DNA of 64,000 nt, taken from assembly GCA_014526335.1 (NCBI GenBank), contig JACTAT010000052.1, forward strand, positions 3,457,921 through 3,521,920, written 5' to 3'. Positions within the stretch are counted from its first letter, which is position 1, and each line of letters opens with the position of its first letter. The DNA is from Chrysaora quinquecirrha. Lineage: Eukaryota; Cnidaria; Scyphozoa; Semaeostomeae; Pelagiidae. The translations under genes were made by a program, and so were the position numbers. Shown here one piece after another: positions 10,835 through 22,902 of this stretch. The notes under the pieces were generated by a model, which made no database searches, had not been told where the DNA came from, and worked only from the letters and a program-made list of their open reading frames with translations.

Positions 10835-11260
10835 AACCGATTCGTAAGTTTTTCATCTCATGTACAGAATAACAATAAACCTGACTGAGTAGCTATTAAA
10901 TTAGTAAAACCTGACTTTATAACACACAAACGATTAGTATTATCTTTTGACAAATATATACATTTTACCATATGAACGACAGAATACCACTTATAGTTGT
11001 CTTTAAGGTGGTTAATAAAGAGAGAATTTGAAGCGCAATGTCGGCGAATGCACAAGTAGCTAAATAAAAAAAATATCGAATACATTTTCATTTAACGTTT
11101 TGCTTTCGATTAATATAACGTATGGCATTTTAAAAATACTTCTCACAGTCTTTCGAAAACAGCTACGAACAACTACAACAACATTGCGAAAAACAGCAGG
11201 AACATGGACATAGACTTATTACATTCCTACCATTCTTTCGAAGCTAGTTTGGAGGAGCAT

Positions 11261-11570
11261 AGACTAAACTAGGAGACTTCAGAGTATAAACGTCAGAAAC
11301 AGAACGCGCGACACTGTATTCGGCGTGTCTCCTAGGAGACAGGACACTGTCGGCGTGCTAAACATGCGACTGACAAGTGAGCAACATGTCCTCCGAGTCA
11401 TTTTAATGTCGCGGAGACGAAATGTTTCTGTTGTCTCCTAGAAACATTTTCGTGTCTCTTGCTACAAATTTTGTCGCGCGCTACAAAGTTCCCGAGGTGT
11501 AAAAACGTCTAAACTGGGAAACACCGAGGGACATCAATGTCGCGCGCAGCACATGTCTCCTAGTTTAGCC
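11261..11570. mobile_element. MITE, 'actaaactaggagac' family
   Basis: Termini 'gactaaactaggagac' and 'gtctcctagtttagcc' are inverted repeats about 310 bp apart. The interior holds several 'tgtctcctag' and 'gtcgcgcg' motifs. It is a longer relative of the 81-bp element at 2146. Confidence 0.7.
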
Positions 11571-12057
11571 AGGCCTTGTTTGCTTATCAAGCAATGTTTG
11601 AATGTTGACCCGCATCACAAAACATTGCTTGACAAACAAAGCAAGCAAAATTTGATTCCAAATGTCTTAAAAAAGATAAAAAACATCAAGCAGAATGGTG
11701 GACGTGCAATGTTTTGTGACGTGACCAATAACGCTGAAACATTTGTTAGATAAGTTAGATTTGTTAGATAAGCAAATTTCAAATGTTTGACAAACAATGT
11801 TTCATCGTTTTGCAATAGCATGGGCCTTGAAATTTACAAATCAAGCACGATATGAATGTTTGGCCATGCCAAAAATATTGCTTGGCAAGAAAACATTATC
11901 AAAATTTGTTGCACAATGTTTTTGAAACAGAGTAAAAACATTTTTTTTTGCTTGACGGAAGCGAAAAATGTTTTCCAAGCGATGATTTGCGACGTGGTCA
12001 AACGGTAAAACATTTTGCTTGACAAGCATTTGCAAATGTTTGATAAACGATGTTTGA
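11571..12057. repeat. AAACATTGCTTGACAA-type palindromic repeat (two units)
   Basis: Repeated inverted blocks such as 'aaacattgcttgacaaac', 'caaatgtttgacaaac' and 'gacgtggtcaaacggt'. The same family occurs at 44470-45065 and 47174-47393, where the TIR 'gccctggcca' is well kept. Confidence 0.6.
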
Positions 12058-12070
12058 TCCCAAAACTTAC

Positions 12071-15000
12071 TTGAGACAAGTCGCAAAAGCTTTTCTTGAA
12101 TTCCTGTGCATGAATTGAATTGGGAAACCTTTAAATGTATGTCCATCAGGAACATTACGACGAATTGCATGCTGGAATTCTTCATTCCCGACTGATATTC
12201 CCAAGCTGTGTTCATATTCATAAGAAGCAAGTGCAGGCGACAGCAAATAACTCAACTCGCTGTCCCAATGTGTCGATATGCCCATGTTCTAAAAGTAAAA
12301 AGGTTTGGAAAGTACGGTGAAGGTCAAAGGGTGTATTTAGCACCAGTCGCTAGGATCTCAGTAGCAGGTTAACTAATCGAGACCTCGACCCTGGCTGTGA
12401 CGCTACCGTTGCTGGGCTCGAACCCTGATCACACTGAGCTTCTGACACCACGAGTCAGCTGGATTACACCACGACGCCACAGCACCTTCGTACAGGCCAG
12501 GCTAGACGAATCAAACAATCGCTCATTGAACATTCGTAAAACAACATCCAACAATCTATGTCTAACATTGTTAGACGATGATTTAGTCAAACAATTAAAA
12601 TAAATGTTAAAATTTGTGGAACTCAGCCCTTTTCAGAGTCTACTGACATGAAACTGAAGTAAAAGAAAGTTTTCCAGGATGCTCTGAATTTTTTTACTTA
12701 CAGCGTTTGCATAAAAAAAAACAGGTCTTTGAGCAGTAAAATTGCGAAATTTAAAAATTGCGAGAAACAGCAGAAACATTTTTGGACATGCTCAAAATCT
12801 TTTTCATCTGACACTCCTCAAAGTATAAATGTCAGACACAAACTGAAACACTTGAAAAAGGTGGAATTTATGGAATTTATACCATAATGCGGATTGAAAT
12901 GCACCAATCAGAAAGTGAAGCTGAATTGGCATTGTCTTTTAAACACCAATCAGCTTGCTGGATACAGCGGGGAGATTGACAGAATTAATTGAAGAGTCCA
13001 AGTGAGAAAACGAACTCTTTCTGTCTACATAGAACCGGCCCTTTGGTTTCGATGTGGACATATTTCAAATTTGTTAAATGTCTGAGAAACAATGCTTTGC
13101 CAGGGGAGTCAGGGTCTAAGTATATGTCTAAAGTTAACTTACATGTCTGTGTTCCACAACAAGTGCTCTAAGATCATTCTCTAAATCATTGCTTGCTATA
13201 ACTGGATCAATTTTTGAAGGCATTAACGTGATTTGTTGATGCGGTGGGGGCTACAAAAAGAAGTAACGCTGAGAATACAAATCGACAGAAGTGCAGAATT
13301 TTCTAAGGATCGGAGTCAAGAAATATTATTTTTTGATTGAGCATTAAAAGGTTCAGTCATTAAAGCCCAAGAAAGTTATTCGAAGGTTGCATTGCAATTT
13401 CGTCAGTTTTCAAATGCCTATGAAAGTTCAGTCTTAATACTTAATGCGAACATGGGGTAAACGTGTTTGTTAAAAAGGTTCACACTATTATAACGCTGCT
13501 TTGAAAAGACAAAAAAGAAGATCATCAAAAGGCCAACAGCAGAACTAGTAAAGATTCGAGGCTTAAAGCGTTTGTTAACCTTTCACACAATAGACCTTTT
13601 CAAGAGGTCTGGATCAATATGAGATTTTCCTGGAAGATACTAGGCATCTTGGCAAGGATATAGCCTCTCCGCGTGCATCGATCCAGATCGCGGTTGCTTA
13701 AGGAGTGGTTATGCAAAAAATATTGCTTCAAATTCTTGAATAATGGAAGAAAAGGTGAGGAAAGAAATCTCCGAAAATAAATATTAAAAATATCTGCAGA
13801 AACTGAGGAAATGCAGCTGCAAGTAACTAACGAAAAGGAAAATACTTGATTTTCATCTTACCAGAATGCCTGGTCCACAGACTGATTTGATCGCATCTAG
13901 ATTCATTCCTTTCCATAAAGATTCATTATGCAAGTCGAAAATACACAAGTCCACGTTTTCACTAGGCTAAAAGACGTAAAATTTTATTGTCACAAGAAAT
14001 AAGGCCGTGCGCCGTGGCAAAAATGAGCAATGTTGGTCAAACAAACGAGGTATTGCTTTGAACCTTAAAGAAGGCGTTTTAAAAGTATACCTGACAGTTA
14101 GCATAGAATTCTCGATGGTTGAAGGCACACCCAATAGTTTTGTACGGATGATGTTGCTTTGGCTGGGGTACCAAGGGTGGGTCATTTGGGTTCACTGGTT
14201 GATGAACAAACCTGAAATGGAAACGTGGAAAACAAAGCTGTAATGGGGAAATTATGAAAAAACAACATTTTCGTTAATAAACGCGGTTTAATTGAATAGA
14301 AATCAGCTTCACCTCAATTCAATTCGACAGATCAGTTCATCTTGGATTGAATATAAAGGGTGGCCCAAGCACAAAAAGGGGAACCCCCAGCTAAATAATG
14401 CATAAATAATTTATTCTTATGTTGGAATTTCATGAAATTAATACTACATGGTATTCAACTCAAGTGAGATGTTTCTTGTAAATATCATGATAATATGTGT
14501 TAGTATTTCTGAATAAATTGACTTTAAAACTTTACAATCCAAAAACGCAATGTAACAAAATTTATATCCTTTATATCCTTATGCAACGAAACAGAAAAAC
14601 CAAAAACTCATTCTTTCAGTCAAATGATAAGTTCAAAATGTCCTCAATCCTGCTCAATACACTTCTCTAATATAACTGGCCATACCTTAATGGTCGTGAC
14701 AATTTTAACTCTGGGATAATGATGCCTCTTCACGCACGATCACAGTACGCAATGATGGATTATAAACAGCTGTTTTGGACGTCATGAAATTGATGTCCAA
14801 TTGCGCCGAGCTCTTATCATCAACATATTTCTGCACGATATCGTACTTGAATTGAATAATACCTGGTGTTGTTGTCGGTAAGGGGCTCAATTGCAGGACA
14901 GTTTCTGACAAGATTTGAACCCAGAACAACAATTTTCGCTTGTGAATCCATGCTTTGACGTTTCAATAAAAAGCAGTCGCAGAAGATTAAATCTGCGAAA

Positions 15001-18000
15001 AATTAACGACTACATTGAATATAAAACCATGTAGGTACTATAGATACTTTGTATAAGGTACCTTTCGGCTGTCAAACTTTCCCAAAACACTGTCTCGCCA
15101 TCTGTTCCAATGGTTACAACCCAGCTATGAGCGACTCCCTTTGCTTTGGTGCCAATGCATGCGAAAGCATTCATCCCAAAGCCAAGTAACAAACTGCATA
15201 GGAGTACAGCGTGATTTTCGACGTCCTATAAGAAGTTGAGTACCAATTTCAGTGGAATAATGAATAGTTGACATTCACAGAATAAATTTCGGGCAACTAT
15301 AAGTCTGAACAAAGTACTTGCTTAAATTTTTCATGCTGTTACAACACAATTTTTGTGTAGGAAAATAATAGCTTTTAATTACACCAACGAAATTCTATAA
15401 AGTTGTAGCTACAAAAAAATTATCAAGATGATTGAGGTCTATATTGCTTACGAGTTCAATATTTTGGAGTAGATGCGGCCCGCGCGGTAATGATGAAAGT
15501 TCTTAAATTTTCTACATTTTGAATAATAAAAATTTCTTATGAATTTCTTGAATATCTATATCGCTGGCAAAATAATTTTTGAGTAATATAAAATTTCAAA
15601 ATTGTGATAAACAGCGAAAACATTGTCAGGCATAACAGTAAAGTTGCCGTTTTTTAGTCTACTTCTAGCCTAGGGCTAGTCAGTCGACTTTACTAGCAGG
15701 GTGCAGCCACACACGGCGCTCAAAACTGCCGAGCAGGTAGCCATTTATACACCTGGATGGAGAGAGGCATATTTGTGTTAACAACTTGCCCAAGGTTGAT
15801 ATCTCTGCAACACAAGTGGAAAGACCGTGACTCGAGTCCACAACATTTTGTTGTGAGTCCAGCATGTTAACTACTGCGCAACAGAGACCACAACATACTT
15901 AAAAGCTTTTTCATTCGAGACAATTGATTGAGGCGGAATTTATACCACCAGAAATGCACCAATCAGAAAAGTGAAACTAGACCATCGCTTTAATTTTGTG
16001 TAATTAGATATATCAGCAAATAACATACCCCTTTGCCAGCGCATAGGAATGCATACATGCTAGTCCAAGACTCGGCTCGATTTCCACCAAGTATCGGCAT
16101 TCTCTCAAATCCAAGAAGAGAAACAAATCTAGCTGCTTGCCTTGGTGTGTCTAACAGTCTCCCTGCACGAAGCGGCTGCACGAATGAACACACGTGTTTA
16201 TGAATTCCATTTTCATTTTGTGCGAATATTTTTGCCAAGCGGTTAGTATGAGATGCTCTGATCTGGAGAAATTCACGCCACCACTGTTTTGCATAAGCGA
16301 GAAAAAGCCGCTCTCTTTCGGCAATACGACTTTTTTCAAGATTCCACTGTCCAGATAAGACTTCTGAAGTGACTCTCTAAAGTTAAATGGTTGAAAGACT
16401 TTGAGTTGTACAAAAATCAAAATTAGAATTGCAATAAACAGCGGAAACATTTTGGGCATACTTTCAGCCGGTTCTATGTAGACAGAAAAGCCCTGTTTAC
16501 ACTGCGAAATTTAACTAGGTTTCAAACCGGGTTAAAGTTACCCAGCATCAGATATGGGTTACTTTAGCCTGGGTTTAACCCCGGGTTAGTTGCGTTTACA
16601 CTACAAAACTTTAACCCGGGTTAACTTTAACCCGGGTCGAAACCTACTTAGAATTTCGTAGTGTGAATTTATTTTCTCGCTTGGACTCTTCAATTAAATT
16701 GGTCTTCGCGCTGCATCCCGTTAGTTGATTGGTGTTTAAAACACAATGCCAATTCGGGTTCGCTTTCTGATTGATGCGTTTCGATCCGCATCTGGGTATA
16801 AATTCCGCCTTAGTCATTTGTATCGGTCTGTTTTGACGTTTTTACTCTGTAGATCTGCGCTGTTTATTGCAATTTTGAAGCAAAACAACATTCATCCTGC
16901 TTAACTTTCTTCGTCTGATACTCCTCTTACTTACTTACTCACTTACTTGCCAAATGCGATTCGAAATACACCAATTATAAGAGATGTTGTATCAGTATAG
17001 CGGAACACCAATCAGCTATCAAGATGGAGTGGGAAGACTAGTGGGGCCTGGGGACGAGGTTGGGCTTTTGCAGTATTTCTGAATAAATTGACTTTAAAAC
17101 TTTACAATCCAAAACGCAATGTAACAAAATTTATATCCTTTATATCCTTATGCAACGAAACAGAAAACCAAAACTCATTCTTTCAGTCAAATGATAAGTT
17201 CAAAATGTCCTCAATCCTGCTCAATACACTTCTCTAATATAACTGGCCATACCTTAATGGTCGTGACAATTTTAACTCTGGGATAATGATGCCTCTTCAC
17301 GCACGATCACAGTACGCAATGATGGATTATAAACAGCTGATATCGTACTTGAATTGAATAATACCTGGTGTTGTTGTCGGTAAGGGGCTCAATTGCAGGA
17401 CAGTTTCTGACAAGATTTGAACCCAGAACAACAATTTTCGCTCGTGAATCCATGCTTTGACGTTTCAATAAAAAGCAGTCGCAGAAGATTAAATCTGCGA
17501 AAAATTAACGACTACATTGAATATAAAACCATGTAGGTACTATAGATACTTTGTATAAGGTACCTTTCGGCTGTCAAACTTTCCCAAAACACTGTCTCGC
17601 CATCTGTTCCAATGGTTACAACCCAGCTATGAGCGACTCCCTTTGCTTTGGTGCCAATGCATGCGAAAGCATTCATCCCAAAGCCAAGTAACAAACTGCA
17701 TAGGAGTACAGCGTGATTTTCGACGTCCTATAAGAAGTTGAGTACCAATTTCAGTGGAATAATGAATAGTTGACATTCACAGAATAAATTTCGGGCAACT
17801 ATAAGTCTGAACAAAGTACTTGCTTAAATTTTTCATGCTGTTACAACACAATTTTTGTGTAGGAAAATAATAGCTTTTAATTACACCAACGAAATTCTAT
17901 AAAGTTGTAGCTACAAAAAAATTATCAAGATGATTGAGGTCTATATTGCTTACGAGTTCAATATTTTGGAGTAGATGCGGCCCGCGCGGTAATGATGAAA

Positions 18001-21000
18001 GTTCTTAAATTTTCTACATTTTGAATAATAAAAATTTCTTATGAATTTCTTGAATATCTATATCGCTGGCAAAATAATTTTTGAGTAATATAAAATTTCA
18101 AAATTGTGATAAACAGCGAAAACATTGTCAGGCATAACAGTAAAGTTGCCGTTTTTTAGTCTACTTCTAGCCTAGGGCTAGTCAGTCGACTTTACTAGCA
18201 GGGTGCAGCCACACACGGCGCTCAAAACTGCCGAGCAGGTAGCCATTTATACACCTGGATGGAGAGAGGCATATTTGTGTTAACAACTTGCCCAAGGTTG
18301 ATATCTCTGCAACACAAGTGGAAAGACCGTGACTCGAGTCCACAACATTTTTGTTGTGAGTCCAGCATGTTAACTACTGCGCAACAGAGACCACAACATA
18401 CTTAAAAGCTTTTTTCATTCGAGACAATTGATTGAGGCGGAATTTATACCACCAGAAATGCACCAATCAGAAAAGTGAAACTAGACCATCGCTTTAATTT
18501 TGTGTAATTAGATATATCAGCAAATAACATACCCCTTTGCCAGCGCATAGGAATGCATACATGCTAGTCCAAGACTCGGCTCGATTTCCACCAAGTATCG
18601 GCATTCTCTCAAATCCAAGAAGAGAAACAAATCTAGCTGCTTGCCTTGGTGTGTCTAACAGTCTCCCTGCACGAAGCGGCTGCACGAATGAACACACGTG
18701 TTTATGAATTCCATTTTCATTTTGTGCGAATATTTTTGCCAAGCGGTTAGTATGAGATGCTCTGATCTGGAGAAATTCACGCCACCACTGTTTTGCATAA
18801 GCGAGAAAAAGCCGCTCTCTTTCGGCAATACGACTTTTTTCAAGATTCCACTGTCCAGATAAGACTTCTGAAGTGACTCTCTAAAGTTAAATGGTTGAAA
18901 GACTTTGAGTTGTACAAAAATCAAAAATTAGAATTGCAATAAACAGCGGAAACATTTTGGGCATACTTTCAGCCGGTTCTATGTAGACAGAAAAGCCCTG
19001 TTTACACTGCGAAATTTAACTAGGTTTCAAACCGGGTTAAAGTTACCCAGCATCAGATATGGGTTACTTTAGCCTGGGTTTAACCCCGGGTTAGTTGCGT
19101 TTACACTACAAAACTTTAACCCGGGTTAACTTTAACCCGGGTCGAAACCTACTTAGAATTTCGTAGTGTGAATTTATTTTCTCGCTTGGACTCTTCAATT
19201 AAATTGGTCTTCGCGCTGCATCCCGTTAGTTGATTGGTGTTTAAAACACAATGCCAATTCGGGTTCGCTTTCTGATTGATGCGTTTCGATCCGCATCTGG
19301 GTATAAATTCCGCCTTAGTCATTTGTATCGGTCTGTTTTTGACGTTTTTACTCTGTAGATCTGCGCTGTTTATTGCAATTTTGAAGTTTTGTACAGCTCA
19401 AAAACTATTCAATTAAAAATTACAAAACAAGCGCAAAACAACATTCATCCTGCTTAACTTTCTTCGTCTGATACTCCTCTTACTTACTTACTCACTTACT
19501 TGCCAAATGCGATTCGAAATACACCAATTATAAGAGATGTTGTATCAGTATAGCGGAACACCAATCAGCTATCAAGATGGAGTGGGAAGACTAGTAGAAT
19601 TGATTCAAGAGTCAACAAACTCTTTCTGTCCACACAGAATAGGCCTTTTGGCTTCAATGTGGACAGCGATCTACATGTAAGCATACCTTGGAAAGTTTAG
19701 GAAATAGCTCCATCTTAATCTCAAGCACACCAACCGGGACATTATTTTCAGCACCAATGCCATTCATTTCTAAAGAAAAAATAGTTCTTCCCTCGGGAAT
19801 TGACAGAAGTTTCCTCCATTCTACATGATGAGATGATAATAATGTTCTATCGCCAGATAATTCATTTTTTATCAAAACCATGTGGATTTTGTCACTCAGC
19901 GTTAGAAGTGATGGTGCATCAGACATTTTATTTGAATCTCCAGGGTGCCTCTGTAACTCCAACAAGAAACCTGAAAATGTTTATTTTTAAAATTTAACTT
20001 CAATTTAAGGAATAAAGTGCACCATAAAAATGGGTTGCACACAAGTATATACAAAACAGTTTGTGCAATATTTACTCTATGCATTACTTTCTAGGGTATA
20101 CGCTAAGCTGTGAGCATTCCATCCCACAAATAGGTTACCCATCAAGTGGTTTTGGCTCAAGATTAGCATATATGTATACTGTATATATTCATCACCCACA
20201 AAGGGGTTTAAAATGCTACCATCTACATCACAAGTTCATTCTCATTGAGCAACTTTCAACAAGCCTACAGTTTACCCAGCTGTCCACCCTTCTGAGGTTG
20301 GTAAACATATGCATAGGGTATTATTCTAGAAAATACCAGTCTCGGGAGCACTGGCAAAAGCAGCTAGGTCAGCTATATAGCTGCCAGAAAACCTAATCTG
20401 AGTTTACCAAATGATTGATTGCTAGCTTGCATGTCTTCCCACAAGACAGCCTGGACAAGAATGGCAATTTGCCACAACTTGGTTGTCCCTACTGTCTTAA
20501 ACATTAGATATGCAAATTTCTCCACAAAGTGGGATTTCCTTTTATAAACTGGTATGTCAATACCTTCTTGTATATTTGGCTCACAAGCACAGGGAACAGT
20601 CCTAGATACATATCGCTGCCCTCGAAATTGTAGATGCAGAGTGAAGGTACTTGTAGCCCTTCCTGGCAGTGGCTCTGGATCTTGTAAATGCTCCAAAAAT
20701 GCTTTTCCTCCAAGAATTTGCAAATAGATATGTCGTTTATTGGGATCCATAGGCACTAAAATCAAGAAAAAGGGAAGTTTTGGATATGAAAAATATCACA
20801 GTGGCAATATAAAGTTGAAATGATGATAATGATAAAGTTAATGACAATGATGATGCTGACAATAATGATTATAACGGGGATGTTGATGATGAGGATGATG
20901 ATAATGATGGCAATGATGATGATATGGTGATGCCAATTATGATGTTGATTGATGGATACGGTAGTGATCATGATGATGATGGCAATTTTGATGATTATGA

Positions 21001-22393
21001 GATTATAATAGTGATGGTGATGAGACAATGATGATGATGATGATACGTAATGGCAATGCTGATGATGAGATGATAATGGTGGTGATGATGATGTTTAATG
21101 ATAATGATGATGATGATTATTATGATGATGATGATGATGATGATTATGATGATGACTATGGTGATGCTGGTCAGATAGTAATGGTGATGATCATGATCAT
21201 GATTATGATGATCATGATCATGATTAAAATGGTTATAATGCCATGATAAATGGCCAACTGTGCAAGATGTCTAACTAATATTATTTTCAATCATGGCCAA
21301 ACCACTCAGGTGGAACCTCCTAACATTCCAGGGCCAGGTCCAAAATGCGGACCACGCAGGGTTCGCAGACATAGCATTTCAAGTCCGTGTGTCTTTGTTT
21401 TAGTAATTAGGCCTAGGAAATTACTAAAAAGCGGACATTGTCTTCGCGAACCTACGAAATTTTCTCATAAAATTATAATCAACAAAAGTAAATAGGTTCT
21501 ACAGTGCTTTGCGCTTCTCAGATCTATTTATCGTAGGTCCGCAAAGACAACGTCTGCGTTTTAGTAATTTCATAGGCCTAATTACTAAAACGCGGACTAG
21601 CGGACTTGAAATGCTAAGTCTGCGAAGTCTGGGTGGTTCCAGTTAATATCCGTACCCCCCCTATGGAAGAGACCTTGAAAATAGGCTGAGGTCCGTATTT
21701 TTACTGCAAAAATTGCAGACAGCACCGGAATTTGGGCCATTTTTAGACCAAAACCTCTGGATTTTACCCTATGGAAGACACAAAATTTTCAGTTTCAGCC
21801 CTGGATTTTGTGAATTTCAAGTGAGAGATCTGGATTTTTGTGGGTTTTTTCAAATCCACCCTTGGATTTTAGACTTTTTACACTTCGGAACCCATGGATT
21901 TTCCGATGTTTTCATATATCCCTGGATTTTGTCTTCCATAGGGGGGGTACGGATAATAACTGGAACCACCCTCTGCCTGGTCCACGTTTTGGACCTGGCC
22001 TACTTTCCAGGTAATTTCAGATAGGAGTATCCGTTTACAAATTGATAGTTTTACACATTTATCACATTAAGCAGTCTTACTTTTGTCATATGCATCAGCA
22101 TCTTTATTATCAATGAATCCTTTTATCTTGGATCTGTTCCCATGGTCCTTAAGCTTGTCTTCCCTGGCTTTCCTTTGATTATCAAGGTCTTTAAAGTTAA
22201 GATTTTTCATTACATCTTCAATAATGCCTTTTTCTTTCAATGCTGTCAAAAGTCCTTCTTCCTCAAAGCTATTTTCTTCATGTTGTAGTGATTCATCAAG
22301 ACACTGTCGTATTCTTCCATGGATATCTATTTGATCAAGGTGACTGTGTATAATTTGCTTTAACTCATTGAGCTTTTCAGGTGGCAGCTCCAT
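12071..22393 (-). CDS. CEP76: Centrosomal protein of 76 kDa (CEP76)
   Basis: Known role: centriolar protein that restrains centriole reduplication by binding CP110. Exons: 22393-22081 (MELPPEKLNELKQIIHSHL), 20755-20564, 19970-19687, 4 (18880-18533), 5 (17727-17564), 4' (16376-16029), 5' (15225-15062), 14211-14091, 13966-13862, 13250-13143, 12288-12071. One set of phases is consistent throughout: about 617 residues against about 659 in human. Exons 2-3 form the C2-like domain (YLQILGGKAFLEHLQDPEPL, IHMVLIKNEL). Exons 4-5 hold the inactive transglutaminase-like region (RAGRLLDTPRQAARF, ACIGTKAKGVAHSWV). Exon 9 gives LSYLLSPALASYE and VPDGHTFKGFP. Exons 4-5 occur twice; 4 starts in phase 0 and 5 ends in phase 2, so using both in series shifts the frame. 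The last exon (about 42 residues) was not found: exon 9 ends CTCAA|GTAAGT, and reading on gives an immediate TAA. The start faces the aldolase gene 510 bp away. Confidence 0.93.
12316..12489 (-). mobile_element. tRNA-derived SINE, family 1
   Basis: Minus-strand reading: 'gtggtgtaatccagctga' (A-box region), 'gatcagggttcgagccc' (B box), 'tctcgattagttaacctg', 'cgactggtgctaaatac', then a CCTTCACC tail. It lies in CEP76 intron 8. Confidence 0.75.
15656..15895 (-). mobile_element. tRNA-like SINE, family 3 (duplicated copy B)
   Basis: Minus-strand reading begins 'gttgtggtctctgttgc', carries a B-box-like 'ggactcgagtcacgg', then 'cctctctccatccaggtg', 'tataaatggctacctg', 'gagcgccgtgtgtgg' and 'agccctaggctag'. 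The tail half also occurs at 29848-29995. The segment recurs at 18157-18399 because of the tandem duplication. Confidence 0.65.
16491..16672. mobile_element. MITE with TTTACACTGCGAAATT termini (duplicated copy B)
   Basis: Ends 'tttacactgcgaaattt' and 'gaatttcgtagtgtgaa' are inverted. The interior is a palindrome of 'aacccgggttaa' units. The twin copy is at 18996-19177. Confidence 0.75.
17042..17071. other. Filler at the tandem-duplication junction
   Basis: About 30 bp between the two 2.5-kb copies include 'cctggggacgaggttgg', the terminus of the MITE at 55812-56226. No other part of that MITE is present. Confidence 0.7.
17072..19592. repeat. Tandem duplication, copy A (CEP76 exons 4-5)
   Basis: Partner of 14502-17041 at a spacing of about 2.57 kb. 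It contains exon 4 (18880-18533), exon 5 (17727-17564), the SINE (18157-18399) and the MITE (18996-19177). Splice sites of both exons match copy B exactly, so sequence alone does not show which copy is used. Confidence 0.95.
20815..21246. repeat. (GAT)n-rich microsatellite
   Basis: Imperfect GAT/GATAAT array in CEP76 intron 1. It creates meaningless Asp/Met- or Ile/His-rich open frames on both strands. Confidence 0.9.
21333..22000. mobile_element. Palindromic element with a second MITE inside its right arm
   Basis: The left arm ('ggccaggtccaaaatgcg', 'catttcaagtccg') is the inverse of the right arm ('cggacttgaaatg' ... 'ttttggacctggcc'). The right arm is interrupted at 21631-21971. It lies in CEP76 intron 1. 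Confidence 0.75.
21631..21971. mobile_element. Inner MITE with GGGTGGTTCCAGTTA termini
   Basis: Ends 'gggtggttccagtta' and 'taactggaaccaccc' are perfect inverted repeats, extended inwards by 'ccccctatggaaga' and 'tcttccatagggg'. The possible 3-bp target duplication is TCT. Confidence 0.8.
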
Positions 22394-22902
22394 TAGAAAT
22401 GCTATGTACTGTATAAAATTAGGCCAAAAACGGCCTAACTCTGTTGACGCTTACTGCTGTTCCAACAAACAGAAAGCGCTCCGCAGAAGCAAACTTCTAT
22501 GTTCCAATGCTTTCTTCTGCACGTAGAACTAAAAAATTAAAAGATACATATTTACGGTCTTTCCGATCAGATATTATGAATGAAATAAGGCAAAATAATT
22601 CTGCTCGAACTACTCCAATGCGTTGCCGCCATTAATCTTTCTCAAGATTTGAAAAATTGACTTGACTGTTTTCTTTCGACCTTGTTTCCCAGTGCTCGAA
22701 GGTCAAAACGAGACAATGGTTGACAAGACAAACACAAACACTATTCAAAGGTGAAAAAATTTTTTGAACCAGGTTGAACCATGATGCGGACTGACTGCGT
22801 CTGATCATGGGACATAAACTTTGATGCATTGGCAATCCAGGTAATTTTCTATTTCGTTAAAAAAGACTGTAGAGCAGTTTCCACACATTCAAATTCGTAA
22901 AA
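22394..22902. promoter_or_regulatory. Shared intergenic region, probable bidirectional promoter
   Basis: 509 bp lie between the CEP76 start (minus) and the aldolase-family start (plus). It must hold both promoters unless 5' UTR exons lie elsewhere. A 63-codon open frame (22444-22635, +) lies here but has no recognised relative and is not called as a gene. Confidence 0.5.

Larger units (their letters stand above)
14502..17041. repeat. Tandem duplication, copy B (CEP76 exons 4'-5')
   Basis: About 2.54 kb from 'agtatttctgaataaatt' to 'atggagtgggaagacta'. It is nearly identical to 17072-19592. It includes one exon 4, one exon 5, a SINE (15656-15895) and a MITE (16491-16672). Copy B keeps 68 bp (about 14770-14838) absent from copy A and lacks 45 bp present in A near 19385-19430. 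Other differences are mostly single-base homopolymer lengths. Confidence 0.95.

Noticed and set aside
14705..14932. Minus-strand open frame in CEP76 intron 5' (about 75 codons)
   Set aside because: It looks protein-like but has no recognised family, its twin in copy A is broken by a 68-bp deletion, and no transcript frame of CEP76 needs it.
22444..22635. Plus-strand 63-codon open frame between CEP76 and the aldolase gene
   Set aside because: Basic, plausible composition and a proper ATG, but no recognised domain. It fills a 509-bp divergent promoter region. Kept as a note only.
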